DNA of 53,297 bases, taken from assembly GCA_023133295.1 (NCBI GenBank), contig JAGLWT010000088.1, positions 1 to 53,297 on the forward strand. Reading direction: 5' to 3'. The notes below the pieces were generated by a model. The model was not told the DNA's origin. It made no database searches and worked only from the letters and a program-made list of their open reading frames with translations. Below are positions 1-7,753 of the stretch, one piece after another. The DNA comes from a bacterium (GTDB lineage Bacteria > AUK180). How positions within the stretch are numbered: the stretch's first letter is position 1; each line of letters opens with the position of its first letter. A program made the position numbers and the translations under genes.

Positions 1-37
1 ATGAAAAGAAGGCTCAAAACTCCATCAAATAATCTTT

Positions 38-70
38 ATTCAATTGTCAATTTTACATTGACAATTCAAT
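38..70. repeat. Inverted repeat of the AATTGTCAAT type
   Basis: Two 14-base arms (38-51 and 57-70) are reverse complements apart from one position and flank a 5-base loop. The arm contains AATTGTCAAT, the same word that recurs in other gene-free stretches (about 28363, 31000, 31295 and 36040). It lies downstream of the Lnt-like gene. There is no T-run typical of an intrinsic terminator, so it is listed as a member of the dispersed repeat family. Otherwise 1-144 shows no gene. Confidence 0.5.
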
Positions 71-144
71 GATGATATTCCCTTCAGGCTGAACCTTTTT
101 TTCCATCTTCTGCGTTGTAGGTGTTCTGATGCATAAATGCATAC

Positions 145-1221
145 TCAGAAAGATGAGGTATAAATTCCGACTCCCATATTCCTGTAATATTGTTCACCCC
201 GTTTCATCGCTATTCGAAATGTTTTACCCCAGGATAGCGGGATCCTTTGAGTAACGATAACGATATCACCCTTTTTTACTGAGAAATACGCATCAGTAAA
301 GAGCATATCCTGGCAAACAAATAGGTGATACTTGCGCTCATCCATGTAGAACTGCCTTGCCATTTTTTCCTTTGGAGAATCTTCCACAAATATTATGGGG
401 TGATGTTTATTGGTATAAATGACGGATCCTTCGGTCATAAGAGCGGCATGAGATTCCTTGCCTACATTATAGCCATATGCCAAAAATTTGTTATTGTCCC
501 AGAAACTATTCAGGTTCTTTATCATGAATTGCTCTAACGGCCTCATATCCCTTGGGAAAAAATACTCATTCAAGATAATTCCATCATGCTTTTTCATAGA
601 ATTCAGCAGAGGCAATATCTCGCCGTGCCGGATTTCCGGCGACGAGGTTTTCAAGAACGGATATCCATAATTGATCATCTTCTGCGGGATAAAAAGAAAT
701 AATGAGACCAATATCAGCATGGGTACATATCCCCTTCTGAATGAAGTGAAGGAAAGAAAAACAGAGAGTATCAAAGAAGCCCACATCGGATTAAGCGGAA
801 CTCCTCTCGGAAAGAGTTCGACCATTGGAAAAGTAATATTGAAAGCTGGGAAATAGCCTGTGAATTCAAGGATGCACTGTACCACCGGGATGCCTATGAT
901 AAAGATAATAAGATAGATCCAGCGGCCCCGCATTAAGAGAAGAAAAGGTATCAGATACAAGATAAGAGCGGCAAAAAATGGAATGAAATAGTAAATACCG
1001 AGAACCAGAATTCCTTGAAATGTTATCCCTAGAATGGTGAAGAAGATGAAAAGTACCATATGAAGTTGTCGTAGCCGCCTCACAAAATAGAGAGCTATCG
1101 TGAAAAATAAGAGATACAGGATTCCGTCAAAATGAAATAAAGTTCCAGCGGCAGCCCCCGAAAGAGCTGCCGCGATAAATGTCAGTAAATTCTTAAAGCG
1201 CGGGTCAACGCTTACCGTCAT
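145..1221 (-). CDS. Membrane protein with short nitrilase-like domain (apolipoprotein N-acyltransferase-like)
   Basis: The 358-residue protein begins with about six hydrophobic segments (roughly residues 10-190) and ends in a soluble domain. That domain follows the order of the Lnt nitrilase domain. A Glu (NEYFFP) sits where the catalytic Glu is expected, a Lys (TNKHHP) follows the SVIY strand, and a Cys (VCQDML) sits where Lnt has its nucleophile in ICYE. The end, RNMGVGIYTSSF, resembles the conserved NTGISA region. In the Lnt family this fold moves an acyl chain onto lipoproteins at the periplasmic face. It is much shorter than normal Lnt (about 500 residues), so the true substrate is uncertain. 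Its start overlaps the band-7 gene by 17 bases, so the two are likely co-transcribed. The family call is inference from motif order. Confidence 0.5.
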   Translation of the reverse strand: MTVSVDPRFKNLLTFIAAALSGAAAGTLFHFDGILYLLFFTIALYFVRRLRQLHMVLFIFFTILGITFQGILVLGIYYFIPFFAALILYLIPFLLLMRGRWIYLIIFIIGIPVVQCILEFTGYFPAFNITFPMVELFPRGVPLNPMWASLILSVFLSFTSFRRGYVPMLILVSLFLFIPQKMINYGYPFLKTSSPEIRHGEILPLLNSMKKHDGIILNEYFFPRDMRPLEQFMIKNLNSFWDNNKFLAYGYNVGKESHAALMTEGSVIYTNKHHPIIFVEDSPKEKMARQFYMDERKYHLFVCQDMLFTDAYFSVKKGDIVIVTQRIPLSWGKTFRIAMKRGEQYYRNMGVGIYTSSF

Positions 1222-2158
1222 TGATCAGGCCTTCAAGATTCATGATCGTGGTCTGATCGGCAACTATTACCTTAATATTGCCTGATAATTTGTTCACATA
1301 AAGCCAGTTTGAATATCCGGGATTTGCCTTGATCGCCTTTCCGATAGCGCGGATCCTTGCGACCTCACCTCCGGCTTCTATCGCTTTTCTTTCCGCTTCC
1401 AGCTCCTCCTTTTCATTGATATACACCATCTTTTGAGCCTGCTGTTCCGCTATCTGCTTTTCTTCGATCGCTTTTTCGAATAGTTTCGGAAATGCGATAT
1501 CTCTTAAAAGAAGCTTCTCAACGATAAATCCACGCTGAGCAAGCTCTTGCTTCAGATCTTCGAAAAGAAAATTCTGGACCTCGGCTCTCTTTTCAGAGTA
1601 AAGTTCCATGACCTTGTATTGAGCAACGGTATTGCGGATAAGAGAACGGATAGCGGGACGGATTATCTTGCTCTCATAATTCTTTCCGATCGTTGTATGC
1701 ATTTCCGCCAATGTTTCAGGATTGATACGATACCAGACAGAAAGATCAACTCCGACCTGCAGTCCCTCTTTGGTAGGCGACCATACGGAATCATCGCCAT
1801 GCATCCTTCCCTCGCCTTTCGCAATGGACATAGTGTAATCCTGTATTCGCACATCATATTTGTCCAGTTTGTAAATGAACGGAAATATTATGTGAAAGCC
1901 CTGCTCCATCGTGGAAATACTTCCCTTGACAGAGAAACGGTTGAACTTCACGACCTGGTCGCCCGGGTGAACGATCACAATGCCTTGTGAGACAAGAATG
2001 AGCAAAATGACTAGGATAAATGCGATCAGGCCCCACCCTGATTTAAATTTCTGAGAGAGCCGTTTGCCCTCTTTGTCGAACCAGACCTTCTTCGGTAAGG
2101 CAAGATTTAATGCAATGATAATGATGACAACAAAAATGATAAAGATGATCAAACCCAT
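1205..2158 (-). CDS. Prohibitin/band 7 (SPFH) family membrane protein
   Basis: The 317-residue protein has two N-terminal hydrophobic segments (about residues 1-20 and 43-63). A band 7 domain follows, with the typical run from HPGDQVVKFNRFSVKG through WYRINPETLAEMH to FEKAIEEKQIAEQQAQKM. The C-terminal third is charged and helical, as expected for the oligomerising coiled coil. SPFH proteins form large rings on membranes and often modulate membrane proteases. The start codon is one base past the stop of the small 2160-2303 gene. It lies in a right-to-left run HD-GYP, small protein, band 7, Lnt-like, with overlaps or near-zero gaps, so an operon is likely. Confidence 0.85.
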   Translation of the reverse strand: MGLIIFIIFVVIIIIALNLALPKKVWFDKEGKRLSQKFKSGWGLIAFILVILLILVSQGIVIVHPGDQVVKFNRFSVKGSISTMEQGFHIIFPFIYKLDKYDVRIQDYTMSIAKGEGRMHGDDSVWSPTKEGLQVGVDLSVWYRINPETLAEMHTTIGKNYESKIIRPAIRSLIRNTVAQYKVMELYSEKRAEVQNFLFEDLKQELAQRGFIVEKLLLRDIAFPKLFEKAIEEKQIAEQQAQKMVYINEKEELEAERKAIEAGGEVARIRAIGKAIKANPGYSNWLYVNKLSGNIKVIVADQTTIMNLEGLINDGKR

Positions 2159-2159
2159 C

Positions 2160-2303
2160 TTATTCCTCCTTTTTCATCAGCTCAAAAAGCAATGAATTTT
2201 CTTTTTTATATCCGTTCACACCAAGATAAACCGCTGAATATCCCTCTCGGAAATATGCATCTATCTCGGTATATATTCTTGTATTTTTCAATGTACGGTT
2301 CAC
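2160..2303 (-). CDS. Small hypothetical protein, 47 residues, GTG start
   Basis: The reading frame starts with GTG at 2303-2301, overlapping the TGA stop of the HD-GYP gene (GTGA overlap). GGAGGA lies just upstream, inside the end of that gene, a strong ribosome-binding site for a coupled start. The product begins VNRTLKNTRIYTEIDAYF and ends ELMKKEE, right before the band 7 ATG. It is acidic and Tyr-rich with no membrane segment, and I do not recognise a family. The frame stays open further upstream, but that part is antisense-like noise within the HD-GYP gene; the coupled GTG is the better start. Support comes from the start site and tight packing, not from homology. Confidence 0.6.
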   Translation of the reverse strand: MNRTLKNTRIYTEIDAYFREGYSAVYLGVNGYKKENSLLFELMKKEE

Positions 2304-4123
2304 TTCTCCTCCATTTTCAACATATTCAAGAGTTTTAGCTGCAAATTGGATTTTGCCGTATCGCCATGTTCCGAATATATCTCCGCAAGTAAAGATCTGA
2401 GTTCTATTTCCAAATATACAAAACGGTCCTGTTGTGAAATTGCCGCTGCATCCTCGATATACCTGATCGCAGTGTGAAGATCCTTTTTTCTGTAAAGCTG
2501 GCCCATGAGACGATAGTACTCTATCAGGCATCTCGGATCTTTCAGTTTCTTTGGGTCTATTTGGCCCAACTTTTTCTCCATCTTCTCCCTATTGTCTTCC
2601 TGAAGGTCAATCATAACAAGCGCCATTATAATCTCCGGAGTTTGCTCGAACTGTTTCTTGAGTTCCGAAATAATCGTTTTTGCCTTTCTCAATTTTCCCC
2701 AACGGATAAAGTTCTTCGCCCTTTCCAGATTTACCAGATATATCCCTCTTTTTATCTCTAAATTGCGAGATGTTCTCAAATTCATAAGGAAGTTCTGCTC
2801 GGCAGCCTCATAACGCCTCATCGCGCTGAGAAGTTTTCCCTTGCCTCCATGAGATATGGACAAGCCATAGGAATCGTCCAGATCATGCTTCAGATCAAGA
2901 GAAAGGTCATAATATTTCAAGGCCTTATTAAAAGCGCCAAGATCGAATTGTATCCTGGCCTGAACATCATGCATCTTGGCTAAGTTCAGAGAGATCTCCT
3001 CATAGAGTTGGTAATTCTCATCCAGAAGCTCAAAGTACTTCAAGCCGATGGAGTAATTCTTATCATGCACCAGCATTAATGAGCCTGACAATTCCTTGTA
3101 GATCTCCTCACAATAGGACATCTCGACCAATGCTGCCTCTTTCTTATTCAGCTTCCAATAGCTCATCGCCAGATGCCTCAGCGCGCGCGCGTGTTCCAGA
3201 GGGGATATATGCCGATTCGACAGGATCATCTCCGAAATATTGATCACCTCATCAAATTCCTTCTTATAATAGTGGTAGAGCGCGTTTTCATTCAAGAATT
3301 TATCATTGATGGCGATCCCGTACTCGCTGGATAGCTGTTCCAGTTTCCGTATCGTCAAAAGGGACTGGTCTAATTGCTTCATCTTATTGTGGATCTCGAG
3401 CATTTTCAATTCAATTGAATACTTTCTTTCGGGATCTTTAAATTTTTTCTCCGCTCTTTTAAATAGCTTAACCGCCTCTCCCCAGGCATTGGTCTCGAAT
3501 CCCCTGCTGAAATTCATTCCTTTCAGAAACTCTATTTCACCTTCTTCAAAGAGCGCTACAAAGGCATCAACAAGCTTAGGGTCGTACAATGTGCCTTTAT
3601 GGGCGATCAGCTCTCTAACGGCTTCTGAATCGCGCTTTCTGCGGCGATAGACCCTATTTGTGGTCATCGCGTCATAGGAATCGCAAATGCCGATTATTCT
3701 CGATACTAAGGGGATATTTTCTCCGGTCAGGCCGCCCGGATATCCGCTGCCGTCCCATCTCTCATGATGATGCTTGACAATGATATTGACTTCCTGCAGA
3801 AGAGGGTGTTTTGAAAGGATGTGCTGCGCATAGATAACATGCTTTTCCATTTCTAATGTCTCTTCTCTGCTTAAAATCCCTTTTTTCTTCAATACATGTT
3901 CCGAGATCTTTGCCTTACCGACATCGTGAAGCTGAGAAGCAAGGTATACGGTGGATATTTCATTTTTAGAAAGGCCGATGTACTCGGCTACTTTGACCGC
4001 ATAGAGTCTTACGCGGTCCGAATGTCCGGAGGTATATTTATCTTTCGCGTCAATAGATTCTGTCAGATATTTGACCGCTAGAACGAAAAGGTCCTGAACA
4101 TTGAAGTTTAAAATATTCCCCAT
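2300..4123 (-). CDS. HD-GYP domain protein with C-terminal TPR repeats
   Basis: Residues 1-200 form an HD-GYP domain: HDVGK at 66-70, the conserved His at 34 (SGHS), and HHERWDGSGYP at 119-129, followed by ICDSYDAMT. All expected metal ligands appear present. HD-GYP enzymes typically hydrolyse cyclic di-GMP. Residues 210-607 are helical TPR-like repeats (for example ALKYYDLSLDLKHDLDDSYG), probably a protein-binding scaffold. There is no signal peptide or membrane segment, so it should act in the cytoplasm. It is the first gene of an operon and has its own consensus promoter only 6 bases upstream, so its mRNA is probably leaderless. Confidence 0.88.
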   Translation of the reverse strand: MGNILNFNVQDLFVLAVKYLTESIDAKDKYTSGHSDRVRLYAVKVAEYIGLSKNEISTVYLASQLHDVGKAKISEHVLKKKGILSREETLEMEKHVIYAQHILSKHPLLQEVNIIVKHHHERWDGSGYPGGLTGENIPLVSRIIGICDSYDAMTTNRVYRRRKRDSEAVRELIAHKGTLYDPKLVDAFVALFEEGEIEFLKGMNFSRGFETNAWGEAVKLFKRAEKKFKDPERKYSIELKMLEIHNKMKQLDQSLLTIRKLEQLSSEYGIAINDKFLNENALYHYYKKEFDEVINISEMILSNRHISPLEHARALRHLAMSYWKLNKKEAALVEMSYCEEIYKELSGSLMLVHDKNYSIGLKYFELLDENYQLYEEISLNLAKMHDVQARIQFDLGAFNKALKYYDLSLDLKHDLDDSYGLSISHGGKGKLLSAMRRYEAAEQNFLMNLRTSRNLEIKRGIYLVNLERAKNFIRWGKLRKAKTIISELKKQFEQTPEIIMALVMIDLQEDNREKMEKKLGQIDPKKLKDPRCLIEYYRLMGQLYRKKDLHTAIRYIEDAAAISQQDRFVYLEIELRSLLAEIYSEHGDTAKSNLQLKLLNMLKMEEK

Positions 4124-4129
4124 GGATAG

Positions 4130-4158
4130 ATTATAATATAATTAGGTGTTAATTTCAA
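4130..4158 (-). promoter_or_regulatory. Consensus sigma-70 promoter of the HD-GYP gene (leaderless)
   Basis: On the minus strand, TTGAAA (4158-4153), a 17-base spacer and TATAAT (4135-4130) form a near-consensus promoter. The start codon ATG at 4123 lies only 6 bases after the -10 box. Transcription would therefore begin at or next to the A of the ATG, leaving no room for a Shine-Dalgarno site. Confidence 0.7.
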
Positions 4159-4501
4159 ACAATAAAAATAACATGTGACGTATGACATGTAACGTATCAC
4201 ATTAAGAGAAATGAATAATTGGAGATTGGAATAAATAACTCACAGTAAATATAGCTTAATTGGGAAAGAGAGACTGGCGCGGCCTGTCATCTTGAGTGAA
4301 ACGAAAGATCCAGCCCCTCTGTTATTCCATCGAAAGCGGGAATCCATCTGGTATTTGCTTCTTATGTTTTCCCCATTATTCGTTGTTCACTATACTTAAA
4401 CCTATCACCTTATCATCCTACAACCCGGCTATCTATTTACCAACCTTGAACTTTTGAACAATCTTCTACGAAGGATTGACTTGTTCAGGAATGAGTAGAA
4501 A
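4159..4501. other. Gene-free stretch with dispersed repeat modules
   Basis: No credible coding region is seen. The stretch contains a palindromic ATGTGA...TCACAT motif near 4174-4202 and a half copy of the TGTCAT...GATCC repeat at 4284-4310. At about 4395-4470 it has the words TATCATCCTACAAC and CTTGAACTTTTGAAC, which reappear on the other strand near 24700, 28250 and 30955. It separates the HD-GYP promoter from tRNA-Arg. Confidence 0.6.
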
Positions 4502-4577
<76 letters not shown>

Positions 4578-4586
4578 ATTCCATTT

Positions 4587-5102
4587 TTAGTATTCTATTA
4601 TAGTGAAAATCTCCAAATTGTCAAGTTTTTTCCGGGCTTCCAGGAATTTTAATTCCACCAAAAACAAAGCACCGACCACACTTGCACCATTTTTTTCGAT
4701 CATCTTCTTCACAGCGCCAACGGTACCGCCTGTAGCAAGAAGATCGTCTATGATCAAGAATCGATCACCTTTATTTATGGCATCTTTGTGCATCTCCAAG
4801 GTGTCTTCCCCGTATTCAAGGGAATAACTCTCGGAAATTGTTTCAGCGGGAAGCTTCCCTTTCTTTCTAACGGGAATAAAGGGTTTGTCCAAAAGATACG
4901 ACAGTGCGCCGCCAAAGATAAATCCTCTCGATTCGATCGAAGCCAATTTATCATACTCAACATTTGCCAGAACATCTTTCATGGCATCAATTGCCTTTTT
5001 AAAACCCGCAGGATCCTTCAGCAGAGTAGTGATATCTTTGAATACTATACCCTTTTTCGGGAAATCCGGAACATCTCTGATCAAAGATGATAATTCTTCC
5101 AT
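4587..5102 (-). CDS. apt: Adenine phosphoribosyltransferase (internal start product)
   Basis: This is the alternative product of the fused frame, 171 residues from the ATG at 5102-5100, the usual length for bacterial Apt. The start is supported by AAGGAG at 5114-5109, six bases upstream. The Apt domain is intact: GIVFKDIT near the start, SIESRGFIFG, and the PRPP-binding IIDDLLATGGT. It salvages adenine to AMP in the cytoplasm. If only this start were used for Apt, the sigma factor would still carry Apt as a C-terminal tail, because no stop separates them. Confidence 0.7.
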   Translation of the reverse strand: MEELSSLIRDVPDFPKKGIVFKDITTLLKDPAGFKKAIDAMKDVLANVEYDKLASIESRGFIFGGALSYLLDKPFIPVRKKGKLPAETISESYSLEYGEDTLEMHKDAINKGDRFLIIDDLLATGGTVGAVKKMIEKNGASVVGALFLVELKFLEARKKLDNLEIFTIIEY

Positions 5103-5930
5103 ATGCCTCTCCTTCTCAATATTTAAATTGCTTTGTATTATTCCTACACCTTTATTGATGATCTGCCTAACCCTCTCTTTCGAAAGGCTCATAATGGTCC
5201 CAACTTCATCAAGAGTTCGAAAGGCATGGCCATCCAGCCCGAAACGCAATGAAATGGCTTGCTTAATTTTCGGTTTTAAAGATGAGATCATCATCGACAC
5301 ATATTCACTCTTATCCTTTCTGTCCTCTTCTTCGTAAAATGAGGCGCTGTCGCGGGAAAGCGTGAGATAATTAATGAAGTCCTCGCTATCATTATCTATC
5401 TTGAATGACATCGAATATTCATTTTGAACAATATTTAATTGATGCAGAAACTTCTCTTCTTCCATGTCAAATTGCTTTGCGATCTCTTTCGTTGTTGGTT
5501 TTCTCTCATGCTCGTGAAAGAACTCGTCGATATAATTCATAACTTTCACGCGAAAATCAAGAATATATATCGGGATCTTAACTATTCGCGCGTTCTTATC
5601 GATGAAATTGATTATATACGCCTTGATCCAAAAATATGCGTATGTGGAAAATTTGAAATGCTTCTCAGGTTTAAAATGATCGATGGCTTTGAGCATGCCG
5701 GAAACTCCTTCAGAAAGGATATCCAATTTACTGATCCCCCGCAATCTGAAGTACTTCTTTGCGACCATTATTACAAGTCGTTGATTATGAAGGATGATTT
5801 TTTCTCTAAGAGCATGGTCACCTGTCTTTTTGTACTCCACAAAATACTCATACTCTTCTTCGGGAGTAAACGGTTTGTAATCCTTCAATTCACGAAAATA
5901 TATTTTTAAGAGCTTATCTTCAATATCCAT
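4587..5930 (-). CDS. In-frame fusion: sigma-70 family factor + adenine phosphoribosyltransferase
   Basis: One open frame of 447 residues encodes two complete proteins. Residues 1-275 are a sigma-70 family factor: region 2 (LREKIILHNQRLVIMVAKKY, DILSEGVSGMLKAIDHF, FSTYAYFWIKAYI), region 3, and region 4.2 with its helix-turn-helix (TLDEVGTIMSLSKERVRQII). Residues 277-447 are a full-length Apt: VPDFPKKGIVFKDIT at the start and the PRPP loop FLIIDDLLATGGT from 391. Apt makes AMP from adenine and PRPP. I translated the junction by hand and found no stop codon between the parts (QSNLNIEKERHMEELSS). A strong internal ribosome site and ATG precede the Apt part, so free Apt is probably also made. The start lies 6 bases from the M23 gene stop. 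A sequencing error or loss of a stop codon is the main alternative. Confidence 0.8.
   Translation of the reverse strand: MDIEDKLLKIYFRELKDYKPFTPEEEYEYFVEYKKTGDHALREKIILHNQRLVIMVAKKYFRLRGISKLDILSEGVSGMLKAIDHFKPEKHFKFSTYAYFWIKAYIINFIDKNARIVKIPIYILDFRVKVMNYIDEFFHEHERKPTTKEIAKQFDMEEEKFLHQLNIVQNEYSMSFKIDNDSEDFINYLTLSRDSASFYEEEDRKDKSEYVSMMISSLKPKIKQAISLRFGLDGHAFRTLDEVGTIMSLSKERVRQIINKGVGIIQSNLNIEKERHMEELSSLIRDVPDFPKKGIVFKDITTLLKDPAGFKKAIDAMKDVLANVEYDKLASIESRGFIFGGALSYLLDKPFIPVRKKGKLPAETISESYSLEYGEDTLEMHKDAINKGDRFLIIDDLLATGGTVGAVKKMIEKNGASVVGALFLVELKFLEARKKLDNLEIFTIIEY
5100..5114 (-). promoter_or_regulatory. Internal ribosome-binding site and ATG for Apt
   Basis: On the minus strand AAGGAG (5114-5109), a 6-base spacer and ATG (5102-5100) lie inside the fused sigma-Apt frame exactly at the domain boundary. 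This decides the probable free Apt start. Confidence 0.75.
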
Positions 5931-5936
5931 ATTTTC

Positions 5937-6677
5937 TCATGGCAAGAACAGTAGGGGGTTCAGCGGAAGCTTCTTTTTTCTCACTTCGAAGTGAAGGATC
6001 TCGCCGCTCACCTTTGCAACTACCTGTCCGGTAACGATCTTCTCACCCTTTTTCACTTTAACTTCCTCGCAGGGATAGTAGAAGACATAATATTCGGCAT
6101 CTACCTGAAATCCGACCATCAAGCCAATACCCTTAAGGAAGTCCAAATATGTTACCACCCCGTTATTTACGGCTATGATCTCCTTTGTCCGGGGTTTGAT
6201 ATCTATTCCATTATTATTCGTGAAGATCCCTAATTCTTCATTGTATATCCTGCCGAATTTCCGGATCACGCTTTTTCTGTCAACATTGTGTAAAGGCCAT
6301 GACCTCAGGAAAGAGTCTCCTCCGTTGGAGAGCTTTGCGACGGGCAAGGGCTTCTCTGCAGTTGAAAATGAGCCGTCGCCGGGAATGCGCAAGATCTGTC
6401 CCGCTGATATTTTCGTGGCATCTTCAATAGAATTGAACTCCGCGATATCCTCTATGGGCACCTTGAAATTCTTACTGATACGGTAGAGGGTCTCCCCTTT
6501 TCGCACCTTGTGAACCGCATACTTCTTGTTTGGAATTACGATCTTCTCAATTTTCTCTCTGGCTTCTTTTTTTGCCGCCGGAATTGTTGTCTTATTATTT
6601 TCAGTGACCGTTGATCTCCCGATCATGGAGCATGAAGAAAAGACAAGGGGAATAAATAGAAGCGCAGCTAAATTCAC
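5937..6677 (-). CDS. Lipoprotein with LysM and degenerate M23 domain (NlpD/EnvC-like)
   Basis: The 246-residue protein starts with a lipoprotein signal (LLFIPLVFSSC). A LysM domain follows (HKVRKGETLYRISKNFKVP ... GQILRIPG, about residues 55-105), then an M23 fold at the C-terminus (from about 145). The M23 zinc ligands are not intact. The usual HxGID reads NNGID, and the usual HLHFE reads ILHFE. In the NlpD/EnvC group such inactive M23 proteins activate cell-wall amidases rather than cut peptidoglycan themselves. It should sit in the periplasm on a lipid anchor. Its ATG overlaps the stop of the 6674-7138 gene, and it is followed by the sigma-Apt gene. Confidence 0.8.
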   Translation of the reverse strand: MNLAALLFIPLVFSSCSMIGRSTVTENNKTTIPAAKKEAREKIEKIVIPNKKYAVHKVRKGETLYRISKNFKVPIEDIAEFNSIEDATKISAGQILRIPGDGSFSTAEKPLPVAKLSNGGDSFLRSWPLHNVDRKSVIRKFGRIYNEELGIFTNNNGIDIKPRTKEIIAVNNGVVTYLDFLKGIGLMVGFQVDAEYYVFYYPCEEVKVKKGEKIVTGQVVAKVSGEILHFEVRKKKLPLNPLLFLP

Positions 6678-7138
6678 TTTTTTCTGGAACTGAATATTTT
6701 TTCTGCCTCGGTGATCGCACCCTGAGCTTCATTGACTTTGATCACTTTGTCATCCACATCCCACGAGCTGATCGAGATCACAGGCTTATTGATCTTAAGA
6801 GCCATCGCGATCTCCGATAATGTTCCCAAACCCCCGCCGACGGCAATAACGATATCGGCAGTTCTAACGATGATCGCATTTCTCGCCTGCTGCATTGAAG
6901 TTAAGATGGGAACCTGAATATGCGGATTCGCATCTTTCTTATCGGATCCGGGTAATATCCCGATCGTAAGGCCGTCCTTGCTTCTTGCACCTTTCGCTAC
7001 ACTTTCCATGACGCCGCCAAGGCCGCCGCACACGAGGATCCAGCCCTTCTCAGCGATCAAAGCACCTAAATCTTCGGCGATTTTCTCATATTCTTTTAGG
7101 GGAACGCTGTTTCCGACAACTCCGATGATCTTGCTCAT
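6674..7138 (-). CDS. LOG-like Rossmann protein (TIGR00725 type)
   Basis: The 154-residue protein has the nucleotide-binding pattern of the LOG/SLOG superfamily. It begins IGVVGNS, then has a glycine-rich CGGLGGVMESVAKGA and later VGGGLGTLSEIAMAL in place of the PGGxGTxxE of cytokinin-releasing LOG enzymes. Length matches the TIGR00725 family, whose exact function is not established. It shares a 4-base overlap with the downstream M23 gene, so translation is probably coupled. tRNA-Pro lies 16 bases upstream and may share a transcript. Confidence 0.8.
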   Translation of the reverse strand: MSKIIGVVGNSVPLKEYEKIAEDLGALIAEKGWILVCGGLGGVMESVAKGARSKDGLTIGILPGSDKKDANPHIQVPILTSMQQARNAIIVRTADIVIAVGGGLGTLSEIAMALKINKPVISISSWDVDDKVIKVNEAQGAITEAEKIFSSRKK

Positions 7139-7154
7139 AGTTTTACTCCATAAA

Positions 7155-7230
7155 TGGTCGGGGTGACTGGATTCGAACCAGCGACCTCTCGGCCCCGAAC
7201 CGAGCGCGCTACCAACTGCGCTACACCCCG
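7155..7230 (-). tRNA. tRNA-Pro (anticodon CGG)
   Basis: On the minus strand the acceptor CGGGGTG pairs with CACCCCG, the D arm has TAGCGCAGTTGG, and the anticodon stem CTCGG/CCGAG encloses TTCGGGG with anticodon CGG. The T arm has GGTTCGAATCC. The discriminator is A at 7158 and CCA is encoded at 7155-7157. Its first ten bases overlap the end of the exporter gene. Confidence 0.95.
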
Positions 7231-7748
7231 ATCTCTTTCAAAAATAATCCAGCATTTTTGATTATACCAATATCAATTAAATAAGTCAATAAACCCACTG
7301 CTATTGAGGCAATGAAGACACCCAAAGCAATAAAGACAATTGACTTCTTCTTGTCCAATTTCAAAAAGAAATATATAAGCGCTCCCGTCCAGGCGCCACT
7401 GCCCGGTAAGGGGATGGAAACAAATAACATCAGGCCGACAAACTCTAATTTCTGGACCAGAGCTGATTTGGTTAAGGCCTTTTGCCTTAATTTCTCTAAT
7501 ATATTATTCCCGCCGTTGATGCCTTCGATCCACTTTGAAACAGGATCCAAAAGTAAGACAACCGGAAGAATGACTGCCAAGTTTCCTGTCAACGACAGTA
7601 ACACTGTTTTTATAATACCGAATTTGAACAGGAAAACACCTAAAGGGATCCCTCCCCGCAGTTCAAAGATAGGAAGCATCGAAACGAGAATAACTATGGC
7701 TTCGCCAGACAATCCGATCGAAGCGAGATAATCAACAATTGGCTGCAT
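7221..7748 (-). CDS. Small multidrug-export family membrane protein (COG2426 type)
   Basis: The 175-residue protein has about four to five membrane segments. It carries the family's hallmark near residues 25-45 (SMLPIFELRGGIPLGVFLFK) and LPGSGAWTGALIYFFL around residue 114. COG2426 proteins are annotated as putative small multidrug exporters, but a substrate is not firmly known. The last codons and TAG stop (7223-7221) lie inside the 5' end of tRNA-Pro. A transcript running through must be processed by tRNA maturation, which would cut the mRNA right at its stop codon. It follows the 7754 gene with a 5-base gap. Confidence 0.8.
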   Translation of the reverse strand: MQPIVDYLASIGLSGEAIVILVSMLPIFELRGGIPLGVFLFKFGIIKTVLLSLTGNLAVILPVVLLLDPVSKWIEGINGGNNILEKLRQKALTKSALVQKLEFVGLMLFVSIPLPGSGAWTGALIYFFLKLDKKKSIVFIALGVFIASIAVGLLTYLIDIGIIKNAGLFLKEIGV

Positions 7749-7753
7749 AAAGT

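Noticed and set aside
128..150. Hairpin CTGATGCATAAATGCATACTCAG as terminator
   Set aside because: It includes the stop codon of the Lnt-like gene and can pair, but no T-run follows on the minus strand.
2304..2531. Upstream part of a 123-codon frame ending at 2160
   Set aside because: Codons 1-76 overlap the TPR part of the HD-GYP gene in another frame. Only the GTG-started 47-residue part has a ribosome site.
4587..5930. Programmed frameshift between sigma factor and Apt
   Set aside because: The two parts are in the same frame with no stop, so no frameshift is needed. The alternatives are real fusion, stop-codon loss or sequencing error.
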